64,000 bases of DNA. It comes from JALEFZ01 sp964564415 (lineage in GTDB: Bacteria > Bacteroidota > Bacteroidia > J057). The DNA is taken from the NCBI GenBank assembly GCA_964564415.1, contig CAZMAV010000004.1:124001-188000 (forward strand), in the 5' to 3' direction. Position numbers and translations under genes: made by a program. Below the pieces are notes generated by a model. It saw only the letters and a program-made list of their open reading frames with translations. It was not told the origin of the DNA and did not search any database. Below are positions 17,416 to 25,998 of this stretch, piece by piece (within the stretch, counting starts at the first letter, position 1; every line of letters starts with the position of its first letter).

Positions 17416-18510
17416 TTATTTGAATTTTTTCCGTCCCATAGCGGCCTTAATCTTGTCGAAGATCTCGGTATTGTCATAAATACCTGCAAAAAGATCCGAG
17501 CCTGGTCCGTAGGCAAATACCGGAATCATAGCGCCTGTATGCCCTCCAGAGCCAAAGTGTAGGTTGAGGTCTCCAAGTTCTGAACCTCTCTTGATGGACA
17601 GCCCTCCAGTCTCGTGGTCAGCCGTAACGATGACCAGGGTGTGTCGGTCTTCTTCAGCAAAGTCCAAAATTTCCTTCAGGGTATCGTTGAAGTCCAGCAT
17701 TTCAGAAATGACGTAAGATTCGTCATTGGCATGGCCTCCCCAATCAATCTGCGATCCTTCCACCATCATCATGAATCCTCCTTTGCTACGCTCATCAAGG
17801 AAATCAATGGCATACTTCGTGGCTTCCGGCAGATAGTCTCTTCCCTTCTCCTTTCGGGTAGGCTGATTCAAAGCCGTAAAATACAAGAGTTTCTGCTCAG
17901 GAGGTACCTGTAAGCTGCGAAAAGAAGTTTGCCAGTCTCGGACCAGATAGCCCTTGGATTGAAGTTGAGGAATAAGGCTTTCACTCCTTCTGCGGTTGCG
18001 AAAATATTGCAGTCCGCCACCGATGGCGATGTCAATATCTGAATCTAAAAAATCCTCAGCAATGCTCTCATATTTAAGGCGGTAGGCCTCATGGGCATAA
18101 AAGGCGGCAGGGGTAGCGTGGGTCAGTTCAGAAGTCACCACAAGTCCTGTCAACATATCCTTACGCTTGGCAAGGTCAAAGATGTTTTTGACCGGCATTG
18201 TATCCTTATTGACACCAATGGCCCCCAGGTAGGTCTTTTTTCCTGTCGCAAAGGCGGTGGCTCCGGCAGCCGAGTCCGTGATAAGGTCATCAAAAGCATG
18301 GGTCTTAATCAGACCAATGACAGGACAGCGCTCCAACTCGAACTTATTTTTGTTGTTGTACGTCCCGGCTGTGATCTGTGTGAGTCCCATCCCATCGCCG
18401 ATGACGATGATTACGTTGGTGGGGCCCTTGGCTGTCGGCATTTGCACCTTGGTGGACCTACAACTGCCCAGGAGAATAAAAAGGAATAAAAATATGCTTA
18501 GTCTGTTCAT
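17416..18510 (-). CDS. Alkaline phosphatase, lipid-anchored
   Basis: 364 aa. The lipoprotein signal ends in LLGSC (Cys17). The alkaline phosphatase core is clear: metal-binding VIGDGMG (35-41), the nucleophile Ser80 in DSAAGATAFATG, then VEGSQIDWGGHAND and VTADHETGG with metal ligands, and a final HTG near FGSGGHTGAM. It releases phosphate from monoesters outside the inner membrane. It lies upstream of the sigma gene in the same direction with a 33-base gap, so co-transcription is possible. An inverted repeat precedes it. Confidence 0.92.
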   Translation of the reverse strand: MNRLSIFLFLFILLGSCRSTKVQMPTAKGPTNVIIVIGDGMGLTQITAGTYNNKNKFELERCPVIGLIKTHAFDDLITDSAAGATAFATGKKTYLGAIGVNKDTMPVKNIFDLAKRKDMLTGLVVTSELTHATPAAFYAHEAYRLKYESIAEDFLDSDIDIAIGGGLQYFRNRRRSESLIPQLQSKGYLVRDWQTSFRSLQVPPEQKLLYFTALNQPTRKEKGRDYLPEATKYAIDFLDERSKGGFMMMVEGSQIDWGGHANDESYVISEMLDFNDTLKEILDFAEEDRHTLVIVTADHETGGLSIKRGSELGDLNLHFGSGGHTGAMIPVFAYGPGSDLFAGIYDNTEIFDKIKAAMGRKKFK

Positions 18511-18572
18511 TATTCAAAGGTTCAATTAGCCAAGATAACGAAAATTTGGCTCCATTTTTCTCCCCCTTTCTT

Positions 18573-18593
18573 GTCAAAGGTACCATGTTTGAC
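18573..18593. promoter_or_regulatory. Inverted repeat upstream of the alkaline phosphatase gene
   Basis: GTCAAA (18573-18578) and TTTGAC (18588-18593) flank a GGTACC-containing spacer, 62-83 bases before the phosphatase start. On the minus strand TACCTTTG (18575-18582) also matches the Bacteroidota -7 form TAnnTTTG, but no -33 TTTG is correctly spaced. It may be an operator or promoter element. Confidence 0.3.
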
Positions 18594-18620
18594 TTCAATT
18601 CAGATCTGTCAGGGAATCAT

Positions 18621-20312
18621 TTACTTGTTTTTCTTCGCCCAATTGTCGCGAAGGGTCACCGTCTGGTTGAAGACCAACTTACCTTCTTTCGAGGACCTAT
18701 CTTTGATGTAGTATCCCTTTCGGATAAACTGATAGCGGTCTTCGTCAGCAGCCTCTTTCAGGCTGGGCTCCACATAGGCCTTTTCGACGATTTGCAAAGA
18801 ATCGGGGTTCAGAAATTCCATAAAGCCCTTTTCCTTGTGCCCTGTAGGATCAGGGTCTACAAAGAGGCGGTCATATTGACGTACTTCTACCTCCAGGGCC
18901 TGAGGAGCAGAAACCCAATGCATGGTTCCCTTTACCTTGATGCCACTGGTATCATTGCCAGAGCGAGATTCAGGAAAGTACTCCGCATATATTTCTTCTA
19001 TTTCCCCGGTTTCTTCATTTTTCTTGAAGTCTTTGCCTTCTATGATATAGGCACCCTTCAGGCGGGCCTTCCTTTCGGGGCCTAGGCGGTACCATTTTTT
19101 GGGGGAGGGTGGATTTTCCTTAAAATCATCTCTCTCAATCCACAGTTCGCGGGAAAAGGGCACCTTCCTAGAGCCGGATGCTGGATCCTCGGGGTTGTTT
19201 TCGATCTCCATTTCCTCTACCTGATCCTCGGGATAATTGGTAATGATGAGTTTGACAGGGTTAAGGACACCCATGACCCGGGGAGCTACCTTGTTAAGGT
19301 CCTCCCTTACATAATACTCCAACAGGGAAAGTTCGATAACATTTTCCCTGCGAGCCACACCTACACCCTGGGCAAAATTGCGGATGGCCTGGGCGGTGTA
19401 GCCCCTCCTCCTCATCCCGGAGATGGTAGGCATGCGGGGATCGTCCCAACCTTCGACGATGCCTTCCTCCACCAATTTGCTGAGCTTACTCTTTGAAGTG
19501 ATGGTATAGCTAAGGTTGAGTCGGGCAAACTCTATCTGGCGAGGTCGGGGTCTGAATTCCCCCAACTGATCCAGAAACCAATTGTAAAGGGGTCGATGCA
19601 CCTCAAACTCCAAGGTGCAAATTGAGTGGGTGATACCCTCGATCGCATCGCTCTGCCCGTGGGCCCAGTCATACATGGGGTAAATATTCCATTCCTTGCC
19701 TGTGCGATGATGAGGAGCTTTGATGATGCGGTACATGATGGGATCTCTCATGTGCATATTGGGAGAGGTCATGTCAATTTTTGCCCTCAGTACCCGCGAA
19801 CCCTCTTCAAATTCGCCATTTTTCATGCCTTCAAGCAGGCGCAGGTTTTCTTCTACCGATCGGTTGCGATAGGGGCTCTCCTTGCCGGGAGAGGTAGGTA
19901 CTCCTCTCATCTCTCTCATTTCTTCAACAGAAGAATCGTCGACATAGGCCTTACCTTCTTTTACAAGTAGTATGGCCCAATCGTAGAGCTTGGGAAAGTA
20001 GTCGGAGGCAAACTTTACGCTGTCCTCCCATTTGAAGCCCAGCCACTGAATATCATTCTTGATGGCCTCTACAAATTCTGTGCTTTCCTTGGTCGGATTG
20101 GTATCGTCAAAGCGGAGGTTGGTCTTTCCTCCGTATTGTTGAGCAAGGGTAAAATTCAGCACGATGGACTTGGCATGGCCCATGTGTAGGTAGCCATTGG
20201 GTTCAGGAGGAAAACGGGTATATACCTTGTAATCCTCGCCCTCCTGGCGAAGATTTTCTTCTACCAGGGTTTCGATAAAGTTTTTTGATGCGGGGGTTTC
20301 GTTCGTACTCAT
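18621..20312 (-). CDS. glnS: Glutaminyl-tRNA synthetase
   Basis: 563 aa class I synthetase. The HIGH motif is HMGH (43-46) within PPEPNGYLHMGHAKS; the KMSKS equivalent is SKSKLSKL. Segments LRFDDTNP, YPMYDWAHGQSDAIEGITHS and LEFEVHRPLY are typical of GlnRS rather than GluRS, and the C-terminal beta-barrel anticodon-binding part is present. It charges tRNA-Gln with glutamine directly. GatA is also encoded in this window (42.4 kb), so the amidotransferase may instead serve Asn-tRNA or act redundantly. Confidence 0.96.
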   Translation of the reverse strand: MSTNETPASKNFIETLVEENLRQEGEDYKVYTRFPPEPNGYLHMGHAKSIVLNFTLAQQYGGKTNLRFDDTNPTKESTEFVEAIKNDIQWLGFKWEDSVKFASDYFPKLYDWAILLVKEGKAYVDDSSVEEMREMRGVPTSPGKESPYRNRSVEENLRLLEGMKNGEFEEGSRVLRAKIDMTSPNMHMRDPIMYRIIKAPHHRTGKEWNIYPMYDWAHGQSDAIEGITHSICTLEFEVHRPLYNWFLDQLGEFRPRPRQIEFARLNLSYTITSKSKLSKLVEEGIVEGWDDPRMPTISGMRRRGYTAQAIRNFAQGVGVARRENVIELSLLEYYVREDLNKVAPRVMGVLNPVKLIITNYPEDQVEEMEIENNPEDPASGSRKVPFSRELWIERDDFKENPPSPKKWYRLGPERKARLKGAYIIEGKDFKKNEETGEIEEIYAEYFPESRSGNDTSGIKVKGTMHWVSAPQALEVEVRQYDRLFVDPDPTGHKEKGFMEFLNPDSLQIVEKAYVEPSLKEAADEDRYQFIRKGYYIKDRSSKEGKLVFNQTVTLRDNWAKKNK

Positions 20313-20672
20313 GAATGAATATTACCTATGCTTGACATTCGGCCTTCAAGATAAAAGAAAGCTATAAACCATACGTATTGCAAAGAGACGTATTTGGAAA
20401 ATCAGGGTTACCTGAAGGCACAAAGGTAATATTTATGGCCGTAGAGGAGTGACTCAGATGGGGATATTGTCAAAAAAATCCTGTCATCATCTTGATTTGA
20501 AGAAAATAAATTGTCGATAAGCACAATATTATTTAAATTTAATACTTAGCGAATGTGGTATTTCTGCCTCATTGATACCGGGATTCGGGTATATGGCTTT
20601 TGCCGGGGGGAAGTGCTGCATAGATTCGCCCATTGATTCATAACTAAAATTCAGCAAAACGGATAAACTACT
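20313..20672. other. Divergent intergenic region
   Basis: 360 bases between glnS (minus) and the acyl-CoA ligase (plus). It is AT-rich around 20510-20550 (AATATTATTTAAATTTAATAC), where promoters for both genes could lie, but no site with both -33 and -7 elements at proper spacing was found. No ORF or RNA gene is supported. Confidence 0.5.
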
Positions 20673-22352
20673 ATGGCCACGCTCACAAAAACACAGGAAG
20701 ATATTGGGAATCTTTCTACCACTTTAGAAAAGTTTTACCGCTGGGAAAGTAACAGTCCTGACAAGGCATTTCTGCATCAGCCCATCGATGGAAAATGGCA
20801 CAGTTGGACTTATGGGGAAGCCGGACAGGAGATAAGAAAAATAGCTGCTTACCTAAAGGAAAACTACGGAGAGGGGTCAAAGATCGCTTTGCTCTCGCGC
20901 AACTGTGCGCACTGGATCATGGCAGATATTGCCATTAGCATGGCGGGTTGTATCTCAGTTCCCCTATATCCAAATATAAAAAGAGACACTGTCAACTATG
21001 TCCTCGACCACAGTGAGTCGGTGGCCATTCTGGTAGGAAAGCTAATCGATGCAGACTGGCAAGAAATGCGCCATGGAGTTCCTCAAGAGCTTCCCAGCAT
21101 CAAAATGGGCAATTATGGCCTGGACGCTGATTATCGCTCATGGGATGACATTTGTGCCGAACAATCTCCCATGGAAGAAAGTCCCATGGGAGATATCGAA
21201 GGGGTACAGACCATCATTTATACTTCAGGGACCACCGGAAAACCAAAGGGTGTAGTCATCGGCGCTTCCTCTCTCTCCTACTCCATCGCTCAGTTTGACA
21301 AAATATTTGACCTCCAAGGCAGCGACCGCTTTTTCTCCTACCTGCCCCTCTCTCACATCGCCGAGCGCATGCTCATCTCCCAGGGAGCCCTGGTAGCAGG
21401 ATCGGATATTTTCTTTGCCGAGTCTCTCGATACCTTCGCGGATAACCTTAAGCATGCCAGACCGACCATCTTTCTGGCCGTGCCCAGAATCTGGACCAAA
21501 TTCCAGATGGGTGTGCTTGCCAAATTCCCCCAGTCCAGGCTTAACTTACTCACTTCCCTTCCTGTACTGGGCAATGTCATCAAAAGAAAAATTAAAGAAG
21601 CCCTGGGTTTGGACAAAGCAAGGGTGAAACTCACCGGAGCAGCCCCCATGTCTGTATCCATGCTAGAGTGGTATAAAAAACTGGGAATGGAAGTCTATGA
21701 TGTCTATGGGATGACAGAAAACTGTGCCCTTTCCCATGCCAACCGGCCCGACGCCTACAAGTTTGGAACCGTAGGAAGGGTCATGACGGGAGTCGAAATG
21801 AAGCTCACCGAAGAAGGTGAAATTTGCGTTAAGTCGCCTGCCAATATGCGCGAATACTACAAAATGCCCGAAAAGACCGCCGAAACCCTTCAGGACGGAT
21901 GGCTTTACACCGGAGATAAGGGTGTCATCGACAGCCAGGGATTTGTCAAAATTACCGGAAGGGTGAAAGACCTTTTTAAGACCTCAAAAGCTAAATATGT
22001 CGCTCCTAACCCTATCGAACAGAAAATTTCGGCCAATGCCTTTGTGGAGCAGGTCTGTGTCGTCGGAAGCGGTATCCCCCAGCCCATTGCCCTGGTCGTC
22101 CTTTCCGAGTCAGCTCAGGAAAAAAATATAGAAGAGGTGAAAGAAAGCCTCAGAGATACCCTCAATCAAGTCAATGCAACCCTGGACCACCACGAAGTTC
22201 TCCAAAAGATCGTGGTCATGAAGGAAGACTGGACGGTAGAAAACGGCGTCCTCACCCCTACACTCAAGATCAAGCGAAATGTGCTCGATGAGCGCTTCGA
22301 AAAGCACTTTGAAGACTGGTACGAGGGTGGAAAGGGAGTCATCTACCAATAA
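20673..22352 (+). CDS. AMP-forming long-chain acyl-CoA ligase (FAA1/FadD-like)
   Basis: 559 aa adenylate-forming enzyme. The phosphate-binding loop is IIYTSGTTGKPKG (181-193), followed by FSYLPLSHIAER, VYGMTENCALS, YTGDKG and GRVKDLFKTS, with the C-terminal catalytic lysine at about 532 in TPTLKIKR. This is the bacterial FAA1-like branch, which activates fatty acids for uptake, lipid synthesis or degradation. It is a single-gene unit with its own terminator. Chain-length specificity cannot be read from the sequence. Confidence 0.92.
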   Translation: MATLTKTQEDIGNLSTTLEKFYRWESNSPDKAFLHQPIDGKWHSWTYGEAGQEIRKIAAYLKENYGEGSKIALLSRNCAHWIMADIAISMAGCISVPLYPNIKRDTVNYVLDHSESVAILVGKLIDADWQEMRHGVPQELPSIKMGNYGLDADYRSWDDICAEQSPMEESPMGDIEGVQTIIYTSGTTGKPKGVVIGASSLSYSIAQFDKIFDLQGSDRFFSYLPLSHIAERMLISQGALVAGSDIFFAESLDTFADNLKHARPTIFLAVPRIWTKFQMGVLAKFPQSRLNLLTSLPVLGNVIKRKIKEALGLDKARVKLTGAAPMSVSMLEWYKKLGMEVYDVYGMTENCALSHANRPDAYKFGTVGRVMTGVEMKLTEEGEICVKSPANMREYYKMPEKTAETLQDGWLYTGDKGVIDSQGFVKITGRVKDLFKTSKAKYVAPNPIEQKISANAFVEQVCVVGSGIPQPIALVVLSESAQEKNIEEVKESLRDTLNQVNATLDHHEVLQKIVVMKEDWTVENGVLTPTLKIKRNVLDERFEKHFEDWYEGGKGVIYQ

Positions 22353-22384
22353 AACAGCAGCTATTCTCTAACCGATAGTTTCAT

Positions 22385-22420
22385 AAAAATCCCCTCCTAG
22401 TTACAGCAGGGGATTTTTTT
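22385..22420 (+). terminator. Bidirectional intrinsic terminator
   Basis: AAAATCCCCT (22386-22395) pairs with AGGGGATTTT (22408-22417) over a 12-base loop, with a run of seven T on the plus side and four on the minus side. It ends the acyl-CoA ligase transcript and probably also the convergent small membrane-protein gene. Confidence 0.85.
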
Positions 22421-22619
22421 ATGTCTTCACTTCCCTCAGACGGAAGACCAGAGCCAGAATAGCCGATACCAGGGCCAGGAGCAGAAAGCCTCCCGTTACA
22501 ACTATAACAGCCACAAAGGCCTCTGCCCGAATCAACAAGATGCTCAGCAGGGTCATGCCCGAAAATATAAGGCTGGCAAAAGCGAAAACTGTCGATTTTT
22601 CCAAAGCCGGTTTCACCAC
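22419..22619 (-). CDS. Small membrane protein, two helices
   Basis: 66 aa with helices at about residues 10-30 (VFAFASLIFSGMTLLSILLI) and 35-58 (AVIVVTGGFLLLALVSAILA), a short loop and a charged end. No family is recognised. It ends inside the shared terminator with the ligase gene, which argues for a real transcript. Confidence 0.5.
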   Translation of the reverse strand: MVKPALEKSTVFAFASLIFSGMTLLSILLIRAEAFVAVIVVTGGFLLLALVSAILALVFRLREVKT

Positions 22620-22649
22620 TCTTTTCCAGATTCCCCTCTTTCTCAGTTT

Positions 22650-22766
22650 TTACTTCTTCTTTTTTAAAAGCAAAACTTCCTGATGGCTGTCTCCAGGATG
22701 CTGGACATGGGCCTGTCCTCCCTGAACCTGGCTCAAGGAAAGCCCCATGAATAGGAATAGAATCAT
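22650..22766 (-). CDS. Possible tiny secreted peptide or gene remnant
   Basis: A 38-codon ORF (MILFLFMGLSLSQVQGG...) with a signal-peptide-like start and a His/Gln-rich body ending in KKKK. The frame continues upstream for five sense codons (IKQFS) beginning at an ATA, which suggests the original start was lost by one base change (ATG to ATA). It follows the acylase gene and the 12-bp inverted repeat at 22782-22819. A chance ORF cannot be excluded. Confidence 0.3.
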   Translation of the reverse strand: MILFLFMGLSLSQVQGGQAHVQHPGDSHQEVLLLKKKK

Positions 22767-22781
22767 GCTAAATTGCTTTAT

Positions 22782-22819
22782 GCCCTTTGATTTTGACCAT
22801 GTAGTCGAAATCAAAGGGC
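22782..22819. repeat. Perfect 12-bp inverted repeat (hairpin)
   Basis: GCCCTTTGATTT (22782-22793) pairs with AAATCAAAGGGC (22808-22819) over a 14-base loop. It begins 15 bases beyond the stop of the acylase gene on the minus strand. No U-run follows on either strand, so it is not a standard terminator; a transcript-end stabiliser or operator is possible. Confidence 0.6.
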
Positions 22820-22833
22820 TGGCATCACCATCC

Positions 22834-24903
22834 CTAACGAGGATGATAGGTGCGGACGGCCTCTTTTAAAACTTTCTCCTTGTCCAGTGTCATTTTTCTA
22901 AGCTGTTGCTTCACAAACATGTCCATTTGGTCATTGTAATGAGGGCTTGCAGGATCTGCCGAAGCTCCATAAGCATTGATGGAGAAAATTTCCGGACCTT
23001 CTTCGTTGAACCTGACCATTTGGATATAGGAATCCCCGGCCCAGGGTACCAGGGTACCATCCTTACGAAATCGACTTGCCACGGCGGCCAGAACATCCGG
23101 ACCTCCTCCGTAGGGCAAGCGCTTATTTCCTCGGCTATGGAGCTGAACCTGGCCTAACATGACCCTGGAAGACTGAAAGTGTTTGATCAGATAATCCTGG
23201 GTCCAGGCCAGTGCTTGCATCAGTTTGGCTTCAGTCAGTTCTTCCCCCTCTTCCAGGCTTTTTCTATCTTCCAATACATCATTTAACAAGTGGTAGATGG
23301 TAATGATAAACAGAGGGGCTGCGACGCTAGTCACATCGGCTTTCCCATCCCATGCCTGTAGCAATCTTAGGCTTTCGGCAAGCTCAGGATAAGCTGTGGG
23401 TTTCACCGTAAAGAGAGGATTTAATTTTGGATAGACTGGAGAGGGGATTTCGTAAGACTGGTCGTACTTCATCCTCAGAAATTCTTCCCAGGTGACTTTC
23501 TGGCTCTTATTTAACATGCTACCTAGTTTTGCCCCACGATTGGTCAGGTCATTGGGATTTTGGTAGCCCATAGTCCTAGGTACCTTCTGAGGATCGGGAT
23601 TATCTCTGGGACCGGAAGAGAGGAAGGGGCTGTGGTTGCAATTATAGACAAAGCCAGAACCGGGATTGAGTACCTGGGCACAACTGTCGTAGGGATAGAA
23701 TTCTTGCCAAATCGTAGCTGTCGTATCTCCGGGCAGTACAGAGGTCCAATTGAAGCCTTTGTCTCTCTTGGGAAAAAGGCCATTAGAAATGTAGTAGATA
23801 TTGTCCTCTTTATCGGCGTAGACAATGTTGGTCGACACAATTCCCTGCATGGATAGGGCTTGCTGAAACTCCTCGAGGTTACAGGCCTTGTTCATTCGAT
23901 ACCATTGTTCAGCAGCTTTGAGGGTTTGATTGGCTGAAAAGCGAAGGGCAAAGACCCCTTCCTTTGTCTTAATGGTCACCCCATATTTACTCTTATAAAA
24001 TTTTTGCTTGAGAGAAATGGGAATAAAGCCCCACAATTTAATCCTGGCTTTGGTATGATAGGGTTGGAGACGTTCTTTTTTTCCATCTATTTCATATACC
24101 ATATCGTCTTCGGGGTCCATTCGCAATTCATAGATATCGGCAAGATCAGGATGATTGACCGTGTGTGCCCACCCCAAATGTTCATTAGATCCCACAAAAA
24201 TACTGGCTCCTCCGGCGAAAGTCGCTCCCAGGATATTCCAGCCTTCCTCGCTGCAGAGGTGGGCTTCGTACCATGAATTTAATCCCTGCAGGGGCTGGTG
24301 AGAATTGATTGCCAGATAGGTTTTTCCATCCAGGGTCTTTTTTCGGCTCAAAGCAAAGGCATTGGAGCCACGGCTTTCCGACTCCCTAAAGGCCTCTACT
24401 TTTTCATCCAGAATGGCTGTAAGGGGTTTGTCTACTCCCGAGAGTAGGGCAAGGCCCACCACATATCCTTTGAGTACCTCTTTGGGGCCTACGGGAAATA
24501 ATTTTTTATGGACTACCTTCTTGGGATAGGTCCGGGCGTAGGCATTGACTCCTTGGGCATAAGCTTCGAGGACTTTTTTGAAGTCTTCTGAAACCTCCTT
24601 TTCGTAGTTTTGAGCCACAATGCTATGGGGATCGAGCAAATGTACGGCCACATCAAAGAAGGCTCCTTTTTTACCCCTGACTTGTCCCATAAGGCCTTTA
24701 ACCGCCAGCAGTTGCATTTGCTGGGTCTCAAAATCATCCTCTGCCGTGGCCCATGCAAATCCATAGGCTACCTCGGCATCGGTAGAGGCGAAGATGTGAG
24801 GGGTACCAAAGGAATCCCTGGCAATCTGTATCTGAGAAGGGTCGATTTGAGCCAGCGCAAATTGACCAAAGATTAAAAACAAAGGGAGAAAATATCGCTC
24901 CAT
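22834..24903 (-). CDS. Penicillin acylase-family N-terminal nucleophile hydrolase
   Basis: 689 aa with an export signal (MERYFLPLFLIFGQFALAQ). After a ~160-residue alpha subunit part and a spacer, the auto-processing site is RGSNAFAL, making Ser180 the nucleophile of the beta subunit. Conserved segments NSHQPLQG, WYEAHL and GWAHTVNHPD follow. The family includes penicillin G acylase and AHL acylases such as PvdQ, which cleave amides in the periplasm; the substrate here is open. It is maturated by self-cleavage in known members. Confidence 0.9.
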   Translation of the reverse strand: MERYFLPLFLIFGQFALAQIDPSQIQIARDSFGTPHIFASTDAEVAYGFAWATAEDDFETQQMQLLAVKGLMGQVRGKKGAFFDVAVHLLDPHSIVAQNYEKEVSEDFKKVLEAYAQGVNAYARTYPKKVVHKKLFPVGPKEVLKGYVVGLALLSGVDKPLTAILDEKVEAFRESESRGSNAFALSRKKTLDGKTYLAINSHQPLQGLNSWYEAHLCSEEGWNILGATFAGGASIFVGSNEHLGWAHTVNHPDLADIYELRMDPEDDMVYEIDGKKERLQPYHTKARIKLWGFIPISLKQKFYKSKYGVTIKTKEGVFALRFSANQTLKAAEQWYRMNKACNLEEFQQALSMQGIVSTNIVYADKEDNIYYISNGLFPKRDKGFNWTSVLPGDTTATIWQEFYPYDSCAQVLNPGSGFVYNCNHSPFLSSGPRDNPDPQKVPRTMGYQNPNDLTNRGAKLGSMLNKSQKVTWEEFLRMKYDQSYEIPSPVYPKLNPLFTVKPTAYPELAESLRLLQAWDGKADVTSVAAPLFIITIYHLLNDVLEDRKSLEEGEELTEAKLMQALAWTQDYLIKHFQSSRVMLGQVQLHSRGNKRLPYGGGPDVLAAVASRFRKDGTLVPWAGDSYIQMVRFNEEGPEIFSINAYGASADPASPHYNDQMDMFVKQQLRKMTLDKEKVLKEAVRTYHPR

Positions 24904-25007
24904 GGCTATTTTGTATTAAGGTAATGATGGACTCGCTTAAGATAGATAAATTATAAGGGGCAGCCTATTCCTTAAAAGCTCCAATAGATTCAACTACTCT
25001 CTATCTC

Positions 25008-25928
25008 ATGTCATCATCCAAAAACCATCTCAAAATCGGTCTTGCTCAGATTTCCTCTGTGTATCTGGACAAGGCAGCCAACCTCGAAAAAGTGTCCCGA
25101 TACGCCAGAGAGGCGGCGGAAAAGGGCTGTCAGTTGCTGGCTTTTGGCGAAGCCCTGGTTCCGGCCTATCCTTTTTGGATAGAATGTACAGGGGGAGCAA
25201 AATTCAACTCCGATATCCAAAAGGACAGCTTTGCCCACTATCTCTCTGAAGGAGTCGTCATCGAGGAGGGAGACCTGGATCAAGTCTGCCAGTTGGCTGC
25301 AAGGTACAAGATGGCCATTTACCTGGGAATCATAGAAAAACCTGCCTCTAGGGGCTATCACACCTTGTATTGCAGCCTTGTTTGCATTGACTCCAAAGGA
25401 CAGATCGCCTCATCGTAAGCTCATGCCCACCTACGAAGAGCGACTGGTATGGTCAGTAGGCGATGGGCATGGCCTTAGGGTTCACGACCTCTACCCCTTT
25501 CGGGTGGGTGGACTCAACTGCTGGGAAAACTGGATACCTATGCCCAGGGCTAGCCTCTATGGTCAGGGGGAAGACCTTCATCTAGCCATCTGGCCGGGAA
25601 ATGTAAGAAATACTGAAGACATCACCTGCTTTATCGCGATGGAAAGCCGGTCCTATGTGCTTTCTTTCTGTGGACTCACGCACAAATCCGATACTTCCGA
25701 GGATATGCCCCATTTTGAGATATGGGCAGAAGGGGTACCAGCCTAGATGGCCAATGGGGGTTGAAACCTCAGGCCGAAAAAGAAGAACTCTTTGTAGTGG
25801 ATTTAGACCACAGAAAAGTGCTGAGAGAAAGGCAAAACTTTGATCCCTCTGGCCATTACTTCCGCCCGGATGTACTTCGGCTGACCCTAAATAGGGAGCG
25901 GCAGCAGGGACTGAATCTTGGAGACTGA
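25008..25928 (+). pseudogene. Nitrilase gene broken by a frameshift and a deletion
   Basis: Three consecutive reading segments together make an aliphatic nitrilase. The first (from 25008) holds Glu48 in FGEALVPAYPFW and stops at TAA 25416-25418. A +1 shift near 25411 restores HRKLMPTYEERLVW (catalytic Lys), and GGLNCWENW (catalytic Cys) follows, ending at TAG 25744-25746. The C-terminal part (SLDGQWGLKPQAEKEELFVV to FDPSGHYFRPDV) resumes in the first frame after a small deletion near 25725. All three catalytic residues remain readable, so the loss looks recent. Confidence 0.85.
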
Positions 25929-25937
25929 AAAAACCCA

Positions 25938-25968
25938 CAAAAAAGCCGGGAGCATTGTACTCCCGGCT
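25938..25968 (-). terminator. Intrinsic terminator of the ccm operon
   Basis: AGCCGGGAG (25944-25952) pairs with CTCCCGGCT (25960-25968) over a 7-base loop; on the minus strand the stem is followed by U from the A-tract at 25939-25944. It sits 30 bases after the ccmF stop. Confidence 0.88.
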
Positions 25969-25998
25969 GCTTATCAAATACCTTGAATTTTTCTTAGC

